A stretch of 64,000 bases of DNA, from contig NC_081408.1 of NCBI RefSeq assembly GCF_030272615.1, positions 303,711,450-303,775,449 of the forward strand. Direction: 5' to 3'. Source of the DNA: Cryptomeria japonica. Taxonomy: Eukaryota; Streptophyta; Pinopsida; Cupressales; Cupressaceae. Below, piece by piece: positions 33,958 through 44,706 of this stretch (position 1 is its first letter; each line of letters opens with the position of its first letter). Under the pieces are notes generated by a model. It worked only from the letters and a program-made list of their open reading frames with translations. It was not told the origin of the DNA and did not search any database. The translations under genes and the position numbers were made by a program.

Positions 33958-36367
33958 GTTGTACAGAGCATCCGGATCCAATACATATCAGAAAGAACAC
34001 CAAAAACATTCAGATAAAAGTCCTGAAGAAAATACAAAAAAATCAATATAGTAAAGAAAAATCATGTATCCAAACGGTGAACAACCACTCCGGTGGCACC
34101 TTGGGTAAGTGCGATGGTGAAAACCTAGCAAACAGGCACCACTCGTAAAGGCTATGACTCCATTGTCTTTTATACTTGTTGCGATCACATTCATTACATC
34201 CACTCATCCATTAGTCAAACCATGGCTTGTTATTGATCTGCAATCAAGGATAGTACTTCATGCATCCCACTTTTTCATAGTCATGTCTAAACTGGGGGCA
34301 ATGACAATTAATGGAAGTGGATTCTGCATTACTTGTGATTCATTGAGTTCTTCATTCAAAACTGTCTCACAAAATCCAAAAACATTCAAAACATCTCACA
34401 AAATCCCAAAACATCATAAAAACATAAAAAATCAACCAAAAACATGACAACGCATAATATCTGCTATACATAATCATCACAACAAACATCAAACGAACAT
34501 TTTGAACTACTTAAACAACAATCACTTTTCAAATTAACCAAAAACATCAACACATAACTGTCTTAAAAAGGATGCATCCTTCCTTACCACAACAAAGACA
34601 TGATAACAATTTCTTTGACAAGAAATTTTTGTTTAAGCTATCAAATACTTGGTCAGTTTGATAAAGTTATTTATTCATTTATATCATGTTCTTATGCTAC
34701 TCCAGGATATCCACAAGTGATTAGAGTAGCCGAGATGGTTCCTACATATTGTTTGTTTACCTTTTTCTAATTATTCCAATGAAGTTCTAGGGCATGTAAT
34801 AATGGTGTCTACGTGGGAAGTTCACTAAGCTACATGATCTTATGAAAAATAAAGTGATAGATCACTATGGCTTACTGACTACAGTGTATACCTTGACCAT
34901 ATGAGCATTAACCATTATGGAGGGTCCATATTTTTTATCTATGCTGCTTGCTTATAGGTACAATTCTCCAAATTTGGTTCTTACTGCCTTGTCCAAGATT
35001 GATACTACCATTGCTCAATGATGGAAAATAAAAACACTATGGTTCATCATTCCGTCTCACATGTTTATATTGCATTTCGTTGCATATCACCCATCCATTT
35101 GATCATTCATTATTCATATTTATGGTTTGTATGCAAGTATGAACAAGTTAAAATATGAGAATTTATTTAATATAAATTCGTCTTGGATACAATCATGACG
35201 GAGTTCTCTGATACATCATTAGTGCATCATACAATTTTTCACCAACTTGCATTCATCTATCATAAACACATGATATCATCATTCCATTACATTTAGTTGC
35301 ATTTAAATACATCTAGTTCATTATCATTTACTTGCATGTAGGTTGATTTCATCCATTTTAAATATTCATTTAAGTGCATTTAATATCATTTAGTTGCATT
35401 CATTATCACTTACTTAGATTAGCATCGTTACATCATTCAAAATCATTTATCATCATTTGAGTTTGTTTACAATTAATTCATCTAGATTCATTTAGTTGCA
35501 TTCATTTTGTATTTATCTATCTATTAGTTAAGTACATTCATCTATCCATCCAATATATTCTTATACTTATTCATCTTATTCTCATATTTAAAAGTTTCAT
35601 CTAGATTCATTAAGATGCATTCATTATCCTTTTAATTGCATTAACATGTAGTTATTCATCATCCCTTAGTTGCATTATCATTTCACTTATTCATATTTTA
35701 AGTCATTTAGAATCATAACATAAACGTTTGTCTCAACATTTGTTTATTCATTTTACAAGTGTATTCATTTAAGATCATCACATAAACATTTGAATCACCA
35801 TTTGTTTATCCATTTTTGCATTCATTTTTAACCATCTATACACATTTACATAAACCATTCAATTCATTACATTTCAGCATATCAAACACAACTGCATATC
35901 AACATTTCATCAACATAAACATAAGTATTATCTATCTCATAGTCAACATCATTCCTTCATCATTTTGCATACATCATCATCATGGCATTACATACATAAA
36001 GTATTACAAAAATGCATCATACATATATTAACCTACATCCACATGTTAGCATCACATTCATAAACATGCATATAGACATCATAAAATCTTCATCCCATCA
36101 TCATATACATCTAACAAGTAAAAACATCCATCTAAGCATAAATCATAAATCATCATCTTGCATAAACCCATACATATCATCAACATGCATATCATCACAA
36201 AATATGGGATATCCTCATATATCACATCATACATCATCTCACAAAAACATACATGTATCAGAGTATAGTGATGCCAAAAATATCAGCTACCAAGAGCCAT
36301 CCAAGTCACAGTCCAAAATGATAATGTAATAAAATACATAAATCTCTCTCAAATGACACTCTAGCGA
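33958..36367. other. Non-coding spacer of C, strongly strand-skewed low complexity
   Basis: The first 550 bp match the copy 1 tail (23790-24372) and include repeats of TCACAAAATCCAAAAACATC at 34355-34445. From about 35000 to 36330 the plus strand is poor in G and made of degenerate repeats such as TTCATTTAGTTGCATTCA and CATCATATATC, hence the appearance of short His/Ile-rich frames that I do not regard as genes. It separates pol from the antisense PMD gene. Confidence 0.7.
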
Positions 36368-36368
36368 G

Positions 36369-38296
36369 ATGTTGCACCCCCATCACTACCTGCTCCGCCA
36401 CTACCCCCTGCACCACTTGCACTATCTCGCCATGGAGGACCCATCACACCACCACTTCTCTGCATCCTCTAAGACCACTTTGATCTCGCCCAATGCATCT
36501 GTGATTAACTTAGTGCTTGCTGACTGGATGGCACCACCTGCTCATATAAACCCCGATAATAGTCAACCTCTCCACCTACCTATTGTAGCTCCATCGCCAA
36601 TGAATTAGTCAATGGATGATGTTGCTATACTCCCTCCAAGGCCCAAACTCTCTCATGTAGCTGGATTACCCTATCAACTACCTCATCTCTCTCCCACAAC
36701 ACTACAATCAACTCTGACTCCCATGAAAACAAATAAACATCTCTAGTTGCAACCTCTGCCTCCATATCCTCCACCTGTGCCTCGATTGCTATAAGTCGAG
36801 TTTGCATATATACTAGCATATGCTTTCATGCATCTCCCATCCCTGTCAGATACTCTCCTCCACCTATATCTCCCTCTCCTCCACAAGTAGCTCCCTCTCC
36901 CGTATCCATAGGGGCCTCCCCCATATCCCTGCCACCTAATCTGACTCCTCCCTACATCAAAGGACACTGTGATAGTCGCAATGGATGCCCACCTCTCCCT
37001 CTCCATTGTAACCGTCCTCCTCCACCACTTTCACCTCCAAATCCACCATCACCCCCTCCACCTCCTCCTCCTCCTCCACCACCACCTCCCTCAAAAACTT
37101 CTCCTCCTCCTCCGTCACCTCTACCTCATCCATCTACTATAAGTCCTCAACCTCCTCTCCTCCTCTATCTCTGTCTCATATCATCCTCAAAATTTGGAAT
37201 CGACTCCACCGGATTCGATATACGTGGCATAGGATGTGCAGTAATAAATTGTGTGTACTCATGTGTAACCCCTACATCTACAACCCCTGACCTCATATGC
37301 CATGGTCTCTCTTGTAAAGTCTAAAAAATCTGCTAAAGCCTGATCATACGGTAACACTAGCCCCCACTGGAATCTCTCTCGTACCACCCGTGCATACTCC
37401 CCTGTTTAACTCGATAATCCCTGCCTCCGATCAAACTGCCTCATCACTCTGCCAGGTACCTGTCTTTCCATATTGTAGGATGTCTTGCCAATCAAGTACC
37501 GTGTCATAAATACGTAAGGCAAGGCCTCTGCATCATCATCCCAAGGCTCACATTCAATATAGGGCCTCCATATCACTATATCTAAATCGTCTAATGCCCA
37601 CTGCCACCACTCTAACTTCCCCATGTGGGGCTGACTCATCATACCTCCATACATGTACACATAGGGCTGATCTACTACCCTAAATCTTAGACTAACAGGT
37701 CGTGTCATAGGTAGGTGCTCCCATGCCCAGATACACAAAAGAGTGATCCCAACTCCTAGAGAACTCGTCTCTTGGTACACTACCTCTTCCAGATCTCGAT
37801 ATAAATATGCCAGAACACACGGTCCGCATGAAAAGTGGGTCTCCTCAATCACCATCTACTCTATAACTTGGCCCCAACCCATGAACAGTCCATGTGATCG
37901 TCGATCATGACATAACATGCCCCTAACAATCCCTGATAATACAGCTAGAAGTGGCTCATATAACGTAGCTATCTCCTCCCACGCTACCGAGCCATCATGA
38001 TTAAAAAAATCCTCATCAAATATCCATTGCACAACTATTGTCCCCCATGCTCAGTCATATGCCACCAGATCCCCTCGGATAGAGATGTGCATGATCTGCC
38101 ACACATCCTCTAGTGTCACTGTCATCTCACCCATAGCCAGGTGGAACGTACAAGTTTTTTTGTACCACCACTTCGCTAATGCCATCATCAAGTCGCGATT
38201 CATCTGAATCACGAGCATGTACATCACATCATAAAGGCCTGTCACCGTAATTCAATCAACCTCGACCTCTGTCAACCAATCTCTCAAATGTTGCAT
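36369..38296 (-). pseudogene. Antisense plant mobile domain (PMD) gene of element C
   Basis: Read on the minus strand from an ATG at 38296 (MQHLRDWLTEVEVD-stop-ITVTGLYDV), the frame contains the PMD signature: LAKWWYKKTCTFHLAMGEMT, VTLEDVWQIMHISIRGDLVA, then WAWEHLPMTRP, WWQWALDDLDIVIWRPYIEC and GRVMRQFDRRQGL, down to 37406. Only two or three stops (near 38253, 38050 and 37858) interrupt about 300 codons. After it come an acidic Glu-rich run, a Gly/Arg-rich segment and a coiled-coil-like block (IAIEAQVEDMEAEV) to about 36370. PMD proteins of the MAIN/MAIL type act in plant nuclei in genome silencing and stability. Antisense ORFs of this kind are known from Tat-lineage retrotransposons. Confidence 0.85.
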
Positions 38297-38599
38297 GGCT
38301 AGATGCCTCTCCTACATCTGTAAGATGATAAGATCCTTCTACACATCACACACATCCACATCATCATTAGTTGTTTTGTTTCTAACTTTCTTAAGTTTAA
38401 ACCTAGACTATCAACATATAATCTAATCAAGTATCTTTGGGTCTCAACAAGCAAGCAATTATGGGAAACCTAGACTACAACAAACATTTATCATAATGAC
38501 CTAGGCTCAACGGGGTTGTTATGGTTCAAAAGAACTAACTTATCCATCCATCCACCATCAACATCAGGAGATTATTTTTCTAACACTGGGGCATCTATT

Positions 38600-38850
38600 T
38601 TTCAAACAATAACGCTATTCTGCTAAGAATCATGCTAAAACAACTACACACTGGCACTAAAAAACAATAGCGCTAAACCCACTGCACAACAATGCCATTC
38701 TAGGACAACCATGCTACACGATTGACTCAATCATGCTAAAACTACAATAGCACTAAAACAACTACATGATTGCGCTAAACCTTGTGATAGCGCTAAAACC
38801 ACTATGCAATAGCGCTATAGTAGCACAAAAGCGCTAGTTTAGGTGACAAC
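38600..38850 (-). repeat. Degenerate AGCGCT motif array upstream of antisense gene
   Basis: About twelve variants of AATAGCGCTAAAA (AATAGCGCTATAG, AATAGCACTAAAA, ATTGCGCTAAACC) recur at 15-30 bp. On the minus strand they read TTTTAGCGCTATT, the same consensus as the array at 5735-6060. Confidence 0.65.
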
Positions 38851-39388
38851 AATGCTATTGTCTTGACTCAACTTGGACACTTGAAAAAAGACAAAAAATG
38901 CATAAAAAGAAAAAAATTCAAATTGGCGTACCACTGGTCTGTAGTCATTTGGTCGTTGGAATCGATGGACCCGCTCTAGTCGATGATCTGCTATCGGTAC
39001 TGGCATCTTGACTGTTGCTCGCTCTTTCAAAAAAGTCACTATTAGAGCTCTGAATTGTTATGGAATGGATGCAAATGACCCTGTTTTTACCCCTTCACCC
39101 TCAAATCAAATTTTACCCCACTCACCATTGTGGCCCTCATGAATTGCAGTGCCTCCCATTTCTCCATGTTATCTTTGATTTTTTCTATTCTTTCACTGTT
39201 ATTGCTCAATTCGTCTATTCTAACTCCCCACACAATCTCGTTCTTTTTTGAGAGATTGCCCAATTTTTCAAAAAAAATCAGCCCATCTCTCGAGGGGGCA
39301 TACCACCCATTAAATTAACATTTATGGGGCATATTTCTTCACACCTATTTTTCTTTCTTTGAAACGACGCGATAAACTGCATCATCTC

Positions 39389-39402
39389 AAAGAGAGGCAC
39401 AA
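39389..39402 (+). other. Polypurine tract of element C
   Basis: AAAGAGAGGCACAA abuts the 3' LTR start at 39403. One pyrimidine pair interrupts it, so the functional tract is probably AAAGAGAGG. Confidence 0.65.
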
Positions 39403-40869
39403 TGTAGTCACATAAATTTGTCCATTTTAATTAAATGAATATTTACTATTTATTTGATTAATAAATCCACTAGCCAACAGTTAATTAAATTAACATTTAA
39501 TTAATTCATCTTCAATCATTCTCTTATTAGTTAAATAAATTATTCAATTTATTTTAATTAATTCATTACACCAAATTCACAATCAATTAAATCAATAAAT
39601 CCTATTTATTTAATTTCCCCCCCTTTCCTCTTTTAAATAAATAAATAAAACATTTATTTAAATCATTAAATCCCCCCCACTTGCATTCTCCTACAAATGC
39701 AAGTTGCAACCACAAGTTGAAATAAATTAATTTTGTTTTAATTTAAATCCTATTTTTCCTCACCCACCAAATCAACTTGCAATCCTAAATCCCCTTATAG
39801 ACCCTTCTAACCACTTTCTAATCATTCCTAATTAGCCTAATCCATCTCCTAAATACTGTCACATTCCTAAGCAACTTGAAGTCACTTCTCAAAGCCTCTG
39901 AAGTCTTTGAAAAGTATTTAATACTTTATGTGTTCAACAAGCTAACCGCTAAAGTCTTCCAAACCACTAATGACTCTTACATGACCATTAATGACTTACA
40001 TAACCATTTATGGTTAAATCCACTTGCTCCCATGGTTAGAGACTTTACCTCTAACTCAACCCTCATTTAACCCATGGGTCTCTTTAAGCATTTATTGCTT
40101 TGACCATGGTTATCCTCACTAACTCTTGTACAAGAGTTTATCCATTGGATAAACATATTATTTATTGGATAATGGTTTTATTCTTTCAACTCAACATTAA
40201 CCTTACCTCCCAAGTTAACCCACTAGTCATGTCAAGCATTTAATGCTTATTCCTCTCCTCTCAACCCATCTCTTGTTGACATTTGTCATCCTTGGATTGG
40301 GTTGAAAGTTCTCGCATGGATCTTAAGCCCTTCAATCCTGACCCTTATTGATATTACTCAATCTCAACCCTCCATTGCTCCATTTTACCTATAAATAGAG
40401 CTCATTTCTTCATAATCCAGATCCTGAAAACTTGTGTGCATCTAATTTATAGTGAATTTAGAGAGCATTTAGCATAATCGTTTCCGGATTGTCATTTTGG
40501 GCTAAAATTAATATTACATAATTAGATAATATATCATTTTAGTTTGTTTTACACTTGGATTTTGCATAGTTTAAAGCATTCACAATCTTGAACCTCTATA
40601 AGACATCCAGAATAGTGCAAAAAGCTACTAAGAGTTGCACTCATTTGGGAACTTGGAGAGGAGAGGAACAAGGGAGGAAAAGATACAAGCATGGTGGAAG
40701 GCATTTGGAGATGCCTTGTTGCATTTGTTTTCTTTATTAAATGTTCTATTTTTATTTTAGCGTTTCTCTTGATATGCTTGCTTAGGATAGTGTTTGATCT
40801 TTGATTTTCTAACACTAACACTCGTTTCTTCCTATTTGTTATCCTAACAATCCTTTTTGCAGAGCATCA
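39403..40869 (+). repeat. 3' LTR of element C
   Basis: The 1467-bp partner of 4161-5637 starts TGTAGTCACA, has its TATA box at 40390-40398 and ends AGAGCATCA at 40869. It is followed directly by AATTT, the altered right TSD, and by the continuing Copia A reverse transcriptase. Confidence 0.93.
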
Positions 40870-41216
40870 AATTTAATTCTAACTTAAAGTTGCAATAATT
40901 TGATTTCTGAAATTAAGTTTCAACTCAATCAAAAATTTCAAATGACTAATTTAGGACTTTTACATTATTTTTTGGGAATGCAAATTTGGAAAACAAATAA
41001 TGATATTTTTCTATCTCAAAGTAAATATGCTCAAGATCTTTTAAACAAGTTTAAAATAAATGATGCTAATCATGTTTCTACTCCATATGAATTAGACACA
41101 AAGTTAAAGCTTGATATGAGTACCCCTTTAGTTGGTGCTACTTTATATAGACAATTAGGTGTAAGTTTAAATTATTTAACTCCTACTAGACCAAATATTG
41201 CTTATAGTGTGGGTTT
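40870..41216 (+). pseudogene. Copia A reverse transcriptase, 3' part
   Basis: The continuation of the RT cut at 4160: after a TAA near 40885 it reads LISEIKFQLNQKFQMTNLGL, LHYFLGMQIWKTNNDIFLSQ, SKYAQDLLNKFKINDANHV, STPYELDTKLKL and LTPTRPNIAYSVG, the C-terminal RT and connection part of Copia pol. It breaks off in the conserved PDIAYSVG block at 41216, where TGATAATATGG of LTR D begins. AT-rich codon use matches the first part of A. Confidence 0.9.
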
Positions 41217-42010
41217 GATAATATGGTGAAACTATAAGGATCCAATCAACTACTGAGAGGGGGGAGGGGGGGGGCGGGGGCTGAATAAGTAGATAGAAAA
41301 TATATTAAACTTTCATCAAACTTAATTCAAACTCAAAAACCAATCATTAAACTTAACCGGTTTAGTCACTGTATGAAAAATTGCAACTGCACTGTCAAAC
41401 TTTACCGGTTGACCAAAATATCAATGATACAATGCAACACATCTGAAACTCAAATACTACTTAACCAAAACATTAAATCACTTCACTAATATTATTAATA
41501 GCTCATTTTAGATCATTTCCGATCATCTACATATATCTAAGTGGATTTACCAATCATTCATATCAACCACATCAAAAAATACATCAACAAAATCATTCAC
41601 CACTTGACACAATGATTTTTCATGTGGAAACCCAAATGGGAAAAACCATAGTGGGGATGAATACCCACAAGTATTCTGAACTCTTCTGAAGTTCACCCTA
41701 TTAGGAGCCAAGCCTTGTTTGAAGCTTTTACAAAAATTTCCTATTAAGAACAAATCCAGTTAAGGACCACTGGGTTAAGGAATTGACTACAATACCTTGT
41801 TAAAGGGAATCCCCTATTAGAGGTAACCTCGGTGAAGGATTTAAAATCCAACCTAATGGATCACCTTGTTAGAGGATTTCAATAATAATCATGTTAAAGC
41901 TTATTCGATTAGGGGAATTAACTATTGTAATGGTTAGAGAACAACAGGTTCTTTGTTGATTTGGTAATAGCACTACTTTGCTTAATCAGATCCTTTTCTA
42001 CTTCAGATCT
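41217..42010 (-). mobile_element. Copia LTR D, reverse orientation, truncated or interrupted
   Basis: Read on the minus strand it ends ...TTTCACCATATTATCA and shares the layout of the B and G LTRs: terminal C-run (plus-strand G-run at 41257-41280), GTGGAAACCCAAATGGGAAAAACC-like block (shortened here to positions 41622-41648), and repeated TTAACC/CTAACAGG segments. Its right side is lost near 42010, where an unrelated sequence starts, so no TSD can be shown. It is inserted in Copia A. The rest of D, if present, lies beyond the window. Confidence 0.75.
41257..41280 (+). other. G-run near the end of LTR D
   Basis: A 24-bp run of G interrupted by two A and one C. It corresponds to the C-run just before the LTR end in B (about 9216) and to the G-run in G (51077 and 54530). 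It is a shared mark of this Copia group and could form a G-quadruplex. Confidence 0.7.
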
Positions 42011-42585
42011 AGTTACACGAGAAAAGATTCACCCAATAGAAGGGGGAGGAGATTTGGGAATCACACCCTCACCATCATTCACAATAGAAAAGGTGCCAAT
42101 ACTAGCATTCAAAGAAATCGAGCCAACATCCAAACACTCAGCTGATGGAACAAAGGACCTAGCAAAATCCCTAGGAAGCACAACCCCATGCGAAGTAGAA
42201 ACCCCATCACCTACATCACCAATGACACCCGCAACAGTGCAACCATTAACGCATGAAATAGAACCAGGGGTTGTGGGTGCAAAAGAGTCTGCAACCACAC
42301 TAGGAACACCACTGATGTGAGGAGGAAGTAGGGAGAAATCAACAAAAGAGGCCATGCTAGGTGAGAAGGACCCACTAGCACCAACAACACTCACGTCCAC
42401 CCTAGACATTGTTGCACAACCCACAGAAACAACATAAGGCACAACAAACAGGATGCAGACATGAGAAAAGATAGAGTTTCAAGTAGGAGTTGCCAAGATA
42501 ATGACTATGGTTAACTGTTGTAGTAATATGATAATTAATATCAACAGTTTACATAAACATATCAAGGGGTAATTTTTATGGTTAA
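42011..42585. other. Unidentified stretch with frames open on both strands
   Basis: Between LTR D and the 5' LTR of E. A minus-strand frame 42029-42442 starts with ATG at 42442 (MPYVVSVGCATMSRVDVSVV) and encodes a Ser/Val/Pro-rich, hydrophobic 137-residue piece; the plus strand is also open over 42000-42320 (Pro/Thr/Glu-rich). I recognise no domain in either. It could be a retroelement gag fragment, a captured gene piece, or chance. 42450-42585 is AT-rich and empty. Confidence 0.3.
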
Positions 42586-42689
42586 TGTTGTCATTTTATG
42601 AAATCCTTGGTCCATCAGTGAGAACTGATCAGAGATATGTTCCATGGACCAGCGTAGCCCCAGTTGATCAAGGAGAGAAGAATCATGAA

Positions 42690-43410
42690 GTGTGAAGTGT
42701 TGCCTTGTCCGGAGGAAGTTCCTCCCTTGGCCTTTTCTTCTTCCCTAGAACTCCGAAACCCCAAGGTTCCAAAGTTCTTTTCTCTTTTCCCTTGTCTCTT
42801 TCCTTCTTTCTTTTCTGAAACTTTAGAACCTCAAGTTTCTGAAGTTATTTGCCTTAGCTGCTTTTCTTCCTTCTCCGGAACTCTAGAACCCTGAGGTTCC
42901 AAAGTTCTTTCCCTAACTTAGCCCCTCCTCTCTTTAGCCTTTCTCTCTTTTTCCCCGGAACTCCAGAATCCCAAGGTTTCAAAGTTCCTTGTCCCTTTTC
43001 TCCTTCCCTCTTCAGAACTCCAGAACCTCGAGGTTTTGAAGTTCCTAGCCTTCCTTTCCTTTTCCTCTTCTCTTAAGCATCTCCTTTCTCAGAACTCTGG
43101 AACCCTGAGGTTCCGAAGTTCCCTTCCCTTGCCTTTCCTGGAACCTTGAGGTTCCGAAGTTCCCTTCCCTTGCCTTTCCCGGAACCCTGAGGTTTTGAGG
43201 TTCCCTCCTCCCTGTTCTTCCTTCTTCTCCATGGAACTCTGGAACTTCGAGGTTCCGAAGTTCCTTCCCCTTTTGCCTTCTCTCTCTAGTTCCTTTGGAA
43301 CCCCGAGGTTATGAAGGATTTTTCCTTCTCTTCTTCTCTCTATCCCAGAACTCTAGAACCCTGAGGTTCCAAATTTCTTCCCTAGTCTTCCTCACTTCGA
43401 GAGTCCAAGA
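42690..43410 (+). repeat. Minisatellite of GGAACTCTGGAACCCTGAGG type in U3 of E
   Basis: At least ten imperfect units combine GGAACTCTGGAACCC, GAGGTTCCGAAGTTCC and a CT-rich spacer (CTTTCCCTTGCCTTT) with spacing of about 45-90 bp. GGAACC...GGTTCC halves within a unit are inverted repeats. Fainter copies occur at 44570-44700. Confidence 0.75.
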
Positions 43411-43750
43411 TTCTAAAGTCTCTAGGCTTCCTTCCAACTAGCAACACTTCTGGATGGCATGATCAACACTCAAGGCTTTTAATGCTCTGACAACCTAGTG
43501 ACTTTTACACTTTCTTTTGTGGAGCCACAAGGGTGCATTAAATGTTTTTGGCAAGATTTGTATCAAGGTATGAGGCCATGTTGGTGACTTTTTTCACGAC
43601 TGACTTTGGAAGGTTAGTCAATCCACCTTCTTTAGAATTGTCTTTTGAGGTATGGCTAGGTTGCTTGCATGTACAAGCCAAGTGCATGCACTTCCCTGCA
43701 CTTCGAGATTGACATGCATGGGTCATGATCACCATTGTAACCCATTTATC

Positions 43751-43759
43751 TATATAAAG
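43751..43759 (+). promoter_or_regulatory. TATA box of probable E LTR
   Basis: TATATAAAG followed 30-40 bp later by a pyrimidine-rich stretch (GGTTCTCTCCCTACTG). It is well placed for a U3/R border. Confidence 0.6.
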
Positions 43760-44426
43760 CCATTTTGCCTCATTGTAAAGGGTTCTCTCCCTACTGCCTT
43801 GAGCTTTCTTATGCTCTTCTCTTCTCTTGAAGACTTGTAATTATTTTTGCATTTCTGGAATAGTAAGATTTTGTTTTGGCCTTATGATTAATTAACAATC
43901 TCCATTCTTTCCTTCCTTCAACTTATGTATGATGTGTATGCATTCTTACCTCCATTATAAGTCTATGTTTGCGGTTTCCTTTCACACGTATGTTGTGTTA
44001 ACTTGTTTTTTGAGTGTGACTTTGTAGGAAAACTTCTCCCCTCTTGATACTTGGAAAATTCTAACCTCCACACATGTGTTTGGGTCACTAATGCAATTGA
44101 AGTTTGTGCATCTCTTGGACTTTTTAGTTGATTCCTTATGCCATTTCAGGTGGGGAGAGGAACAATCTCTTCTTGGTGCATCACCTCCTTTTATTTCAAG
44201 CATTTGTTTCTTCCCTTTACCTCTGCAATTTTTTAGTATAGGCTTAGGAGTTAGTTTGAAGTGTTGAGTTGGTTCAACTCTTGGACCTATTTGAAGAAGG
44301 AAGCTTTCCTTCTCCAGAGATTCAACCCCTTGTGCAAGGTCCCACACTTCGAGGTTGTTTCCATGTTTCACAAGGTTGCTGAGTTGATAGCTTAGCAAGG
44401 GTGAAAGCTTTTGTGATAATTTTTTT

Positions 44427-44445
44427 TGGCACGCCCGGTGGGACT
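44427..44445 (+). other. Probable primer-binding site of element E
   Basis: TGGCACGCCCGGTGGGAC after a T-run has the TGG start and GC-rich body of a plant Gypsy primer site and lies 260 bp before gag. I cannot assign the tRNA with confidence; it is loosely similar to the complement of tRNA-Lys. Confidence 0.5.
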
Positions 44446-44706
44446 TATTCAATTCACATGTTAAGGATTTAGTGATATTATTAGTGTTTTGGCCTTTAGA
44501 GTCATTCATCTCTCAAGCACTTGGCGACTCTGCTCAAGGACCAGTTCACGCTCATACAAAGTTCATAACTCTAGGACCCCAGAAACCCCAAGTTCCCAAG
44601 TCATCATAACTTTGTTGGAAACCCGAAACCCTTGAACCCCCAAGTTCTGAACTTCCAAACTCCGCAACTCCGTACCTTCAAGCTTCCGAGGTCTATTTCG
44701 ACTTTC

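Larger units (their letters stand above)
38297..39402. other. Region between antisense PMD gene and 3' LTR of C
   Basis: No conserved frame. 38600-38850 holds a second AGCGCT-rich array, which read on the minus strand has the same orientation relative to the PMD gene as the 5' array has to gag. The remainder (38850-39380) is mixed sequence. It may serve as promoter and leader of the antisense gene, but no clear TATA box is seen. Confidence 0.55.
4161..40869 (+). mobile_element. Ty3/Gypsy element C, Tat-like, 36.7 kb with three nested insertions
   Basis: Matching LTRs at 4161-5637 and 39403-40869 start TGTAGTCACA and end AGAGCATCA and flank the element, with a near-perfect 5-bp TSD. Order: LTR, tRNA-Trp primer site, long leader (cut by B), gag-protease-RT-RH-aRH copy 1, a truncated tail, gag-protease-RT-RH-aRH-integrase copy 2, spacer, antisense PMD gene, polypurine tract, LTR. 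The second, archaeal-type RNase H and an antisense ORF before the 3' LTR are known traits of the Tat lineage (Ogre, Grande and relatives). Without its insertions it is about 26 kb, still enlarged by the internal duplication. It is not autonomous now, because every coding domain carries stops. Confidence 0.92.
961..41216 (+). mobile_element. Ty1/Copia element A, outermost host element, split by C and D
   Basis: Domain order gag, CCHC knuckle, protease, integrase, reverse transcriptase is that of Ty1/Copia. Coding pieces are at about 985-4160 and 40870-41216. The gap is filled by Gypsy element C. The right piece ends at 41216, where reverse-oriented Copia LTR D begins. RNase H and the 3' LTR are not in the window and should lie to the right of it. 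Neither LTR is seen. Coding DNA is strikingly AT-rich compared with the nested elements. Confidence 0.85.
42586..44426 (+). repeat. Probable 5' LTR of Gypsy element E
   Basis: The stretch before the primer-like site at 44427 has a strong TATA box (43751), a pyrimidine-rich leader after it, and an upstream minisatellite, as expected for U3-R-U5. Its start is not proven, because the partner LTR is outside the window; TGTTGTCATTTT at 42586 is one candidate and the border could be further right. The frames inside it (for example 43982-44509 minus) show no domain. Confidence 0.5.

Noticed and set aside
35816-36329. His/Ile-rich plus-strand ORFs
   Set aside because: They are translations of CATCAT/CATTCA low-complexity DNA.
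43982-44509. 175-codon minus-strand ORF
   Set aside because: It lies in the probable U5 and leader of element E, no recognisable domain, and overlaps the primer site; most likely chance.
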